From: Streptosporangiaceae bacterium
GTDB lineage: Bacteria > Actinomycetota > Actinomycetes > Streptosporangiales > Streptosporangiaceae
NCBI GenBank assembly: GCA_030043395.1
Contig: JASHXW010000367.1
Location: forward strand, 1-10,192
Reading direction: 5' to 3'
Length of the DNA: 10,192 bases
The first letter of the stretch is position 1. Each line of letters starts with the position of its first letter. A program made the position numbers and the translations under genes. Shown in pieces: positions 3,859 through 10,192 of this stretch. The notes beneath the pieces were generated by a model, which saw only the letters and a program-made list of their open reading frames with translations, was not told the DNA's origin and ran no database searches.

Positions 3859-4989
3859 TCAGGCTGGCACGGCGGCAAGGCGTTCCGCGCGCAGCTGCCT
3901 GACCAGCGTCTCCTGCGGATCGGGCAGCGGGGCCAGGGGCATTCCGACGGCCCAGCTGAGCAGCAAGTCGGCGAGTCCGGGGTTGCGCACCAGAGCCGGC
4001 CCGTGCAGGTAGGTGCCGAGGATCCGGCCGCTGTAGGCGCCCTCGGTGCCGTCTCCGTTGCCGACCCCGGCAAGGGTCCGCGCCAGTGGCCTGGCTCCAG
4101 GTCCTGGCCTGGTCACGCCCTGATGGTTCTCGAATCCGGTGAGCCGGTCCAGGCCGAGCGCGGGGTCCACGTCGGCGACGACCTCGCCGACGCCGCGCCG
4201 CTCGCCCCGGCCGCTGCCGATGTCCAGGATGCCAAGGCCATCGACCGGCTCGCCCTGTGAGCCGCCGAACACCGAGCCGATGAGCTGGTAGCCAGCGCAT
4301 ACTGCGAAGATCACCGCGCCGGCGCTTGCTGCCGCGTTCAGCCCGCCGTCCGCGCGGAGCCGCTGGGCGGCCAGGATCTGCGGCAGGTCTTCGCCGCCCC
4401 CGAGCAGGTAGATGTCGCCTTGCTGCGGTACCGGCTGGTCGGAGTTCACCTCGATTGCCTCGACGTCGATCCCGCGCAGCCGCGCGCGGCGGGCGAGGAC
4501 GATCAGGTTCCCGCGGTCGCCGTACGTGCTGAGCAGGTCAGGGTAGATCCAGACCAGGCGCAGGGCGCTCGATCCGCCCGGCGCGCTTTGCCGGGCCGGC
4601 TGCGGCTCGCTGACGTGATAAGCAGGCTCCGGCTCGGCGTAGGCCGGCGCAGGCTCCGCATAGGTCACCGCGGACTCGATCGGCTCGCCGGCGGGCTGCG
4701 GCCCGGGATACCCCATGGGCTCGTTCGCCCAGTACGCGGGTTCGGGCTCGGGTTCGGGATAGGCCACAGGCTCAGCGGGCGCAGAGAGCAAGGCAGCCTC
4801 AGGGGTAACGAATGCCGGTTCCGGCTCGCCCGGTTCTGCCTCATCGATCACGGCCGGGATGAAGGCCGTCTCGGCCAGGTCAGGGTCGCTGCCCGGGAGC
4901 GGCGGCAGGTACGAGCCGCTCGGCGAGGCATGCCGGCCCCTCGGCGGCTCGGCTGGCCAGCCCATGTCCCCATCCGGCGGCGTCGTCAT
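3859..4989 (-). CDS. gatD: Lipid II isoglutaminyl synthase, glutamine amidotransferase subunit GatD, with long N-terminal extension
   Basis: GatD releases ammonia from glutamine and passes it to MurT, which amidates the alpha-carboxyl of the D-glutamate in lipid II. The amidotransferase domain (CobB/CobQ-like class I) begins near residue 141 with LRLVWIYPDLLSTYGDRGN, the usual N-terminus of actinobacterial GatD. The nucleophile is Cys231 in VIFAVCAGYQLIG and the catalytic histidine is His329 in GTYLHGPALVRNPGLAD; their spacing matches Cys94/His189 of S. pneumoniae GatD. Residues 1-140 are extra: acidic, rich in Pro, Glu, Ala and Tyr, with recurrent EPEPAY/AEPxPAY units and no predicted fold. 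The start is firm because its ATG overlaps the murT stop (ATGA), with an SD-like AGGG 9-12 bases upstream; the domain start at 141 has no comparable signal. Translation is probably coupled to murT. Confidence 0.94.
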   Translation of the reverse strand: MTTPPDGDMGWPAEPPRGRHASPSGSYLPPLPGSDPDLAETAFIPAVIDEAEPGEPEPAFVTPEAALLSAPAEPVAYPEPEPEPAYWANEPMGYPGPQPAGEPIESAVTYAEPAPAYAEPEPAYHVSEPQPARQSAPGGSSALRLVWIYPDLLSTYGDRGNLIVLARRARLRGIDVEAIEVNSDQPVPQQGDIYLLGGGEDLPQILAAQRLRADGGLNAAASAGAVIFAVCAGYQLIGSVFGGSQGEPVDGLGILDIGSGRGERRGVGEVVADVDPALGLDRLTGFENHQGVTRPGPGARPLARTLAGVGNGDGTEGAYSGRILGTYLHGPALVRNPGLADLLLSWAVGMPLAPLPDPQETLVRQLRAERLAAVPA

Positions 4990-6224
4990 GTGGTCCGCCC
5001 TAGCGTGGTCCTGATCTGCTGGAACGCCGTGTAATTGGCGATGACGTCAAGCCCTCCGGGCGGCACCCGGTCCACCCCGGCGTCGATGTCGTCGACTATG
5101 TCGAACGCGACCTCGTCGGCCTCGAGCCGGACGGCGATGTCGGTCTTGCGCTCGCCGGTCACCAGCACCGGCCGGTCCCTGAGCACCCGGTAGTCCACGT
5201 CCCACAGCCACGACGTGTCCCGGCCATCGGGACCCTGGGCGTTGACGGCCAGCAGAGCAGGACGGCGGTCGGGATCGAGCACGTCGAAGGCCTCGAGCCA
5301 GCCGGCCGGGTTCTTGGCGAGCAGCAAGCGCAGGGAGCGCCCCCGGCGGTCGACCATCGTGTAACGGCCGGCTACTGAGGTGACCTTGCGCAGGTACGGC
5401 AGCGCCTGGTCGACATCGGCGCCGAACAGGCTCGCCACGGCAAGCGCCATCACCGCGTTGCTTCGGTTAGCCCGGCCGGGCAGGGTCAGGTCGAGTTCGC
5501 GGACCGCTCCCGCGTCGTCGATCACCGCGCCAGCGTCGAGCACCCAGCGCGACGAGGGCCTGGACAGGCCGCACTCTCCGCATCGCCAGCCAAGTTCGTC
5601 CCTGCGCAGGTGCGACCCGCACTCAGGGCAGCACCAGGAGTCGTCGTGCCAGCGCTGGCCAGCCGCGACCCAGATGACCTGGCTGGCCGTGCCTGCCGCC
5701 CATGCGATCAGGGGATCGTCCGCGTTGGCGACGACGCGCAGTTGCGGGTACTGCGCAAGCGCCTCTCGCCAGCGCTTGGCGATGAGCCAGATCTCAGCCG
5801 CCCGGTCCATCTGGTCCCGGCTCAGGTTGAGCAGGACGACGACGCTGGGGTTGGTGGCCTTCATCATCGACGGCAGGTAGCGCTCGTCGACCTCCAGCAC
5901 GGCGAACGGCGCGTCAGGCGAGCCGGTCAGCGCTGACACCAGGCCGCTTTCCATGTTGGCGCCGAAGGCGTTGGTCGCGACGTCCTGGCCAAGCGAGCCG
6001 AGCGCGGCCGCTACCAGCCGCGTCGTCGTGGTCTTGCCGTTCGTTCCGGTCACCAGCACGACCTGGCGCCCTGCGGCCAGCTGGCTGAGCAGGTCAGGAG
6101 CCAGCCGGAGGCCGACGACGCCGCCGATCACCGAGCCGTCGCCACGGCCGGCGAGCCGCGACATCTTGCCCGCGGCCTCGCCTAGCGTGGTGGCGACACG
6201 CGCCCTGATCGGAAGCTTGGTCAT
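4986..6224 (-). CDS. murT: Lipid II isoglutaminyl synthase, catalytic subunit MurT
   Basis: A 412-residue Mur-ligase-type enzyme. It phosphorylates the lipid II glutamate carboxyl with ATP and completes amidation with ammonia from GatD, at the inner face of the membrane. Peptidoglycan amidation supports cross-linking and lysozyme resistance. The ATP-binding P-loop is TGTNGKTTTTR (59-69). A Cys4 zinc ribbon, typical of MurT and absent from other Mur ligases, is inserted in the central domain: C199-x2-C202 and C215-x2-C218, with an extra C198. NLSRDQMDR and ANADDPL are Mur-ligase core motifs. The C-terminal DUF1727 domain contains GPDGRDTSWLWDVDY (331-345), which holds the acidic residue thought to complete the GatD active site. 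The gene begins 8 bp after the ATPase stop. SD is weak, but TAGCAT at -11 to -6, overlapping the upstream TAG stop, could be an internal promoter. Confidence 0.96.
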   Translation of the reverse strand: MTKLPIRARVATTLGEAAGKMSRLAGRGDGSVIGGVVGLRLAPDLLSQLAAGRQVVLVTGTNGKTTTTRLVAAALGSLGQDVATNAFGANMESGLVSALTGSPDAPFAVLEVDERYLPSMMKATNPSVVVLLNLSRDQMDRAAEIWLIAKRWREALAQYPQLRVVANADDPLIAWAAGTASQVIWVAAGQRWHDDSWCCPECGSHLRRDELGWRCGECGLSRPSSRWVLDAGAVIDDAGAVRELDLTLPGRANRSNAVMALAVASLFGADVDQALPYLRKVTSVAGRYTMVDRRGRSLRLLLAKNPAGWLEAFDVLDPDRRPALLAVNAQGPDGRDTSWLWDVDYRVLRDRPVLVTGERKTDIAVRLEADEVAFDIVDDIDAGVDRVPPGGLDVIANYTAFQQIRTTLGRTT

Positions 6225-6232
6225 GGCTGATG

Positions 6233-9200
6233 CTATCCGGGTGAAGTCTGCATCTGGACTGCTGTCTGGGTTAGTTCATCATCAGATCCTACGATGAATC
6301 GGCGCGGCCAGGAGAGCACCGGCTCGAGCCAGTCAGCGATCCCCATCTCGCCAGCGGCCTGCAGCAGCTGGCCGCGGTAGCTCGATCCGACCGCTAGCAC
6401 GGCCAGGTCAGCGCAGAAGGCCTGCTGGTCGTCCTCGCCAAGCAGCGCGGTCCAGGCCGGCAGCCGGTTCCGGTCAAGCTCCATCGACAGCGGGTGCCTG
6501 CGCAGGGCGCTGATGCGCTGGCCGATCTTGATGTCGGGCCGGTCGCTCAGGCCTGGGAGCTCGAAATCGAGGGGCAGCGCGAGCTCGAACGGATCGATCG
6601 ACGGGCCGGTCAGCGGCGCGGCCCGTTCGATCTCGTGCAGCCACTGGAGCTGGGGGATCACCCAGTCCGATCCGATCTGGGTGAGTGACCCCTTGCCGCC
6701 ATTAAGGATGCGCAGTGCGATCACGCTGACCGCGGCGGCCAGTTTGGCAGGCTCGAACGATTCCCGAATGGCTCCTGACCGGGCCGTGACGGCCCGGTCT
6801 ATCACGGTGGCCAGGACGCATTCCCGCAGCCGCTCATCCAGGTCGGTCCATTTTTGCCGCAGCGCGGACGGCACCACTGGCAGGGCCGAGTTGGTCAGGA
6901 ACGCGAGCACCATGGCCTCGGTCCATACTCGCAGCCAGGCCTGCTCGGGCGAGCTCGCGAGCAGGTCAGCCGAACGCAACTCCATCAAGGTGCAGGCGCG
7001 CTGGCCCGAGCAGGCTGGACCGCACGCGGGCGACCTGCGCCCGGCGAGTGGCGGCCCGGCAAGTTGCCCGGCCTGCGGCGCGGCCTCGACCTGACCGCCG
7101 AACGGCACCCTGATCCGCAGCGGCCGGTCCATCCCGTCGGCGAACACGGCCGCTATCCCGGGCGGGAAGGACACGACTTGCCTGGACTGCTCGCCGTCCA
7201 GGTTCATCGTGGCGCCGACAAGCTCGCGGTCGTCCTGCGCCGGGAGCCGGTGCATGACCTTCAGCGCAGTGTTCTTGACCACGTCGGGGACCAGCTTGGC
7301 CGGGATCTGCTCGGCGACCACCAGTCCCTCGCCGTAGGCGCGGATCTCGGCGAGCAGGCCAGCGAACAGCTCGACCGCGTGGGCGCTCGCGCCCTCGCGG
7401 TCGGCTCGCAGCAGCCGGTGCGCCTCCTCGACCACCAGCACATGGCGCAGGTCGTGCCCGGAGGGTGAGCCGGAGGTGTGTTCTCCGCCTCTGGCACGCA
7501 GCCGCAAGTGCTCCACGATCCTGATGACGAGCGTCCCGATCAGGAAGGCCTTGTCCTCGTCGTTGGCGACGTCCTCGAGGACGAGCACGGCGTTGCGGCG
7601 CAGGAGTTCGCCGATATCGGCCGGATGCCCGCCCTCGAAGAACCGGCCTGCCGACCCGGTCCGCAGCGACCGGAGCCGCACGTCGACGAAGCCCCGCACG
7701 TCGGCGTGCAGCTCGGGGCCGTACCCGGCCTCGGTGACCACGTCGATGGCGGCGGCCTGAAGCTGCGCGAGCGTCGGGACGGCGGGCGGCACGACCGCGC
7801 CCGGCTGGCCACCGCCGCTCACCGGGTCCCATCCGCACGACTCATAGGCACGTTGCAGCGCCTGCGACATGATCTGCGGGAACGGCTCGCGGGCATCGAA
7901 CGCGGCGAGGAACAGCGCGCGCACCATGTCGATGTGCGCTTGCACCGGGTAGCCGGGCTCGGGCGCGAGCGGGTTGACCGCCAGCGGTATCGCCTCGGGG
8001 TCGGCCGGGTTGATGATCGTCAGCTCGCCGACCCCGCTCGCGGCGATCCGCCCGGCCATCGCCGCGTACTCGGACTTGACCGGCTCGACCACCAGCCACG
8101 GGATCCGCTCGTGCGTGAGCTGCTCGAGCAGGTGCCTGACCGTCTGGGACTTACCTGAGCCGGTCGCGCCGGTGACCAGCGCGTGCCTGTTCAGCGTCGC
8201 GAGCGGCACGCCGAGCTGGCCGACCGCCCGGTCCTGGCCGTCCAGGATCGTGCCGATGACGATGTCAGCATCCTCGGCCGATTCCGCGGTCACGTCGAAA
8301 TAGCCGACGTCGAGCAAGCGGACGCCTGGGACCTCCCTGCGTGGCAAGCCAGCCAGGGCTACCACGACACCCGCGGTAGCGGCGAACGGCACGGTCGCGT
8401 CGGCCGCCGGGTCCGAGCTCTTGGCCGCGAGCGCGTCGGCGAGATCCCTGGGCCGCTCCGGCCCGCGCAGCCGGTATGGATGCGCGCTCAGGTCGGCCGA
8501 TCCCACCAGCATCGGCGCGATGGCCTTGAGCTGCTCGGCGTCAGCGGCACCGACGAGGACCCTGATGTTCCACAGGCCGGCCAGGCCGAAGGCGTCGAGC
8601 TCGGCGAGCCGGACGGCCGTCCGGTCGGCGTCGAAGTGCGAGCGCTCGTCGTCGAACCTGCGCGCGATGGTGAGCTGCGCCCGCAGGTCGGCGATCACGG
8701 CATCGAGCAGGTCCGTCGGCTCGGCGACCACCAGCCACCCGAACGGCCGGCTCATCAACGTCGTCAGCGCGGACTCGAACAAGGTCGGCGTGCCTGCGGC
8801 CAGGTTCGCTCCCGAGCCCAGCCACGAGCTGCCGGAGGGAGTACCCGACGCTGGCCCGGCAGAGTCGGAGGGCGCTGGCCTGGTGAGGCAGCCTGGGCAC
8901 GGCGCCCAGACCAGCTGGTCGAGTTCGCTCATCAGGCCGTCGGGCATCGGCAGCCCTCGCGCGCCCCAGGGGAAGACCAGCTCGCGGTGCCGGTCCTTGC
9001 GATCCAGTTCGCTAGCCAGCCTGGTCAGGAACTCCCCCGGCGGGCCGTAGGGATTCTGCGAGGCTTCCCGCAGGTCAGGTTCGGCCGGCGCTGGCGTGTC
9101 CGCCTCTGGCGACGCGGCCTGGGACTGGGGCCCTCCGGCCCGCTCTGCCGTCTGCTGGGCCTCCGCCCAGGGGGCCAGCGGCTGGGCCGGGGCCGTCGGC

Positions 9201-9418
9201 AGCGGGCCGGCGTTGGTGATGAGCTCGAGCGGTGCGCCGCCGCCGCGGGAGAACCATCCGACAACGAGCGGTCGCCTGCTCTCTGCGGCTTCGAGCGCGG
9301 CAGGCAGGACCGACGCGTAGTCGCGCTGGGCGGTACCGGCGTGGCAAGTGTCGGGAATGGCGACGACCCGGTACCAGGGCGCGGCACCGCCACCGCCGAT
9401 GCCCTGGTCAGTGCTCAT
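6233..9418 (-). CDS. HerA/FtsK-like (DUF87) ATPase, 1061 residues
   Basis: A large cytoplasmic P-loop ATPase of the HerA/VirB4-like branch, whose members pump DNA as hexamers. Walker A is GATGSGKS (417-424), after HALVT and before QTVRHLLEQL. Walker B is LVVEEAH (661-667), preceded by the LRHVL strand. A sensor-like AEQIPAKLVPDVVKNT (702-717) and KVMHRL (720-725) follow in HerA order. EPVKSEY (445-451) and INPADPE (469-475) also fit the DUF87 fold. The N-terminal 400 residues are not a recognised domain and include a Pro/Ala/Glu-rich low-complexity linker (about 72-116) and C174-P-G-C177. After the ATPase come C799-x3-C803-x5-C809 and a mostly helical C-terminus. No nuclease motif is visible and no NurA-like partner is adjacent. 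It probably leads the operon with murT and gatD. Upstream, TATGCA at -12 to -7 is an imperfect -10 box. DNA translocation is inferred from the family; the biological role is unknown. Confidence 0.85.
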   Translation of the reverse strand: MSTDQGIGGGGAAPWYRVVAIPDTCHAGTAQRDYASVLPAALEAAESRRPLVVGWFSRGGGAPLELITNAGPLPTAPAQPLAPWAEAQQTAERAGGPQSQAASPEADTPAPAEPDLREASQNPYGPPGEFLTRLASELDRKDRHRELVFPWGARGLPMPDGLMSELDQLVWAPCPGCLTRPAPSDSAGPASGTPSGSSWLGSGANLAAGTPTLFESALTTLMSRPFGWLVVAEPTDLLDAVIADLRAQLTIARRFDDERSHFDADRTAVRLAELDAFGLAGLWNIRVLVGAADAEQLKAIAPMLVGSADLSAHPYRLRGPERPRDLADALAAKSSDPAADATVPFAATAGVVVALAGLPRREVPGVRLLDVGYFDVTAESAEDADIVIGTILDGQDRAVGQLGVPLATLNRHALVTGATGSGKSQTVRHLLEQLTHERIPWLVVEPVKSEYAAMAGRIAASGVGELTIINPADPEAIPLAVNPLAPEPGYPVQAHIDMVRALFLAAFDAREPFPQIMSQALQRAYESCGWDPVSGGGQPGAVVPPAVPTLAQLQAAAIDVVTEAGYGPELHADVRGFVDVRLRSLRTGSAGRFFEGGHPADIGELLRRNAVLVLEDVANDEDKAFLIGTLVIRIVEHLRLRARGGEHTSGSPSGHDLRHVLVVEEAHRLLRADREGASAHAVELFAGLLAEIRAYGEGLVVAEQIPAKLVPDVVKNTALKVMHRLPAQDDRELVGATMNLDGEQSRQVVSFPPGIAAVFADGMDRPLRIRVPFGGQVEAAPQAGQLAGPPLAGRRSPACGPACSGQRACTLMELRSADLLASSPEQAWLRVWTEAMVLAFLTNSALPVVPSALRQKWTDLDERLRECVLATVIDRAVTARSGAIRESFEPAKLAAAVSVIALRILNGGKGSLTQIGSDWVIPQLQWLHEIERAAPLTGPSIDPFELALPLDFELPGLSDRPDIKIGQRISALRRHPLSMELDRNRLPAWTALLGEDDQQAFCADLAVLAVGSSYRGQLLQAAGEMGIADWLEPVLSWPRRFIVGSDDELTQTAVQMQTSPG

Positions 9419-9472
9419 AAACCGTGCATATCAGCCTGCCGCGCGGCTTCGCCACCCGTTGCCGGACATCAG

Positions 9473-10192
9473 CTAGAGATCTACCTCACCGCTGATCCGC
9501 GTGGTCGTCGCGCCCGCCACCCAGATCGTGCCGTCGGCGTCGCGCGAGATGTGGATCCGTCCTCGCCTGCCGATCGCGCTCCCCTGGCTTGCCATGTAGG
9601 GCGCGCTCGCCTTGCCTGATCCCAGCAGCCACTGAGCCAGCGCCGCGTTGAAGCTGCCTGTCACGGGATCCTCCGCCGCGCGGTTGGCGAACGGGAAGAA
9701 TGCCCGCACCTCGAACGCGCACTCCGAGCCCGGCGGGTACGGGCCGGCGACGCCGAGCTCCATGTCCATCGCACCAGGTCTGAGCGACAGCACGTCGTCG
9801 GCGCTGCGCAGGAGCACGGCGATCCAGCCAGGACCGTTGTCCGCCCACTGCGCGTCGACGATGGCCGCGCGCTCGATCCCGAGCTGCCCGGCGGCACGCT
9901 CGATCAGCAGCTCGTCCACCGGGCCTTCGCGGCGGAGCGGCGGTGCCGCGAAGCCGAGCCTGCCGTCTGCCTGGCGCAGCCGGACCAGGCCCGCCGCGCA
10001 TTGCTGGACGATCTCACCTGGCCTGGCCGGAGAGTTCCCGGCGCTCAGCCAGGCGTGGCAGCTACCGAGTGTCGGGTGCCCGGCAAATGGCAGCTCGACG
10101 TCGGTGGTGAAGATCCGCAGCTGATAGTCGGCGCCCGGGGCATCCGGCGGCAGGAGGAACGTGGTCTCCGACAGGTTCGTCCAGCGCGCCAG
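9473..10192 (-). CDS. PhzF-family isomerase (5' end outside window)
   Basis: 239 residues are visible, ending at TAG (9473-9475); the N-terminus lies past the right edge. The chain reads ARWTNLSETTFLL, then RIFTTDVELPFAGHPTLGS, and later EDPVTGSFNAALAQWL. These are the three PhzF landmarks: the catalytic Glu of NLSETTF (residue 9 here, Glu45 in Pseudomonas PhzF), the GHPT loop that begins the substrate pocket, and the Asp of DPVTGS at the domain junction. About 35 residues are missing. The two-lobed fold resembles diaminopimelate epimerase. PhzF itself isomerises an intermediate in phenazine synthesis, but most family members are of unknown function and no other phenazine genes are present, so a phenazine role is not supported. 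It lies 54 bp upstream of the ATPase on the same strand. The frame has no stop up to the window edge; a GTG at 9917-9919 is internal. Confidence 0.92.
   Translation of the reverse strand: MARWTNLSETTFLLPPDAPGADYQLRIFTTDVELPFAGHPTLGSCHAWLSAGNSPARPGEIVQQCAAGLVRLRQADGRLGFAAPPLRREGPVDELLIERAAGQLGIERAAIVDAQWADNGPGWIAVLLRSADDVLSLRPGAMDMELGVAGPYPPGSECAFEVRAFFPFANRAAEDPVTGSFNAALAQWLLGSGKASAPYMASQGSAIGRRGRIHISRDADGTIWVAGATTTRISGEVDL

Noticed and set aside
4420..5034. 204-codon plus-strand ORF
   Set aside because: Complement of the gatD extension and domain start; Arg/Leu/Gly-rich shadow frame.
6233..9418. A HerA-NurA type defence or repair system
   Set aside because: No nuclease, methyltransferase or other defence gene is in the window; its neighbours are peptidoglycan amidation and PhzF genes.
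8183..9619. 478-codon plus-strand ORF
   Set aside because: Antisense to the DUF87 ATPase and crossing into the PhzF gene; Arg/Gly-rich and without motifs.

Overview
The window reads as one stretch of chromosome from a high-GC Actinomycetota. The evidence is the strong G/C bias at third codon positions, a MurT/GatD lipid II amidation pair with an actinobacterial-type zinc ribbon, a Streptomyces Nur-like Fur regulator, a nitrobindin-type FABP-like protein, and promoters that place a TANNNT -10 box exactly where a leaderless mRNA needs it. No rRNA, tRNA, IS element, phage gene or CRISPR array was seen, and base and codon use look uniform. The window seems to be core chromosome rather than an island.

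Left part (1-2256, all minus strand, read right to left): a Nur-like Fur-family metalloregulator, then type II citrate synthase, then the N-terminal 131 residues of an ABC-F ATPase that runs off the left edge. Each has its own candidate -10 box.

Middle (2257-3858): a gene-poor stretch of about 480 bp lies between the regulator and the nitrobindin gene. On the plus strand it carries a promoter-like pair, an exceptionally strong ribosome binding site, a 12-codon ORF, several hairpins and a terminator-like hairpin. This is the best candidate in the window for an undescribed element: a peptide-coding or structured small RNA with no same-strand gene directly after it. It is followed by the nitrobindin-like gene (minus), a probable 35-residue membrane protein (minus, too short for routine gene calling) and a DsrE-family gene (plus). 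The last two diverge from facing promoters.

Right part (3859-10192, all minus strand, read right to left): a PhzF-family isomerase (5' end outside the window), a 1061-residue HerA/FtsK-like ATPase, MurT and GatD. The ATPase ends 8 bp before murT, and murT and gatD overlap by ATGA, so these three probably form one operon. MurT and GatD together amidate the glutamate of lipid II to isoglutamine. GatD carries an unusual, roughly 140-residue acidic, Pro/Tyr-rich N-terminal extension, and the ATGA junction fixes that as the genuine start.
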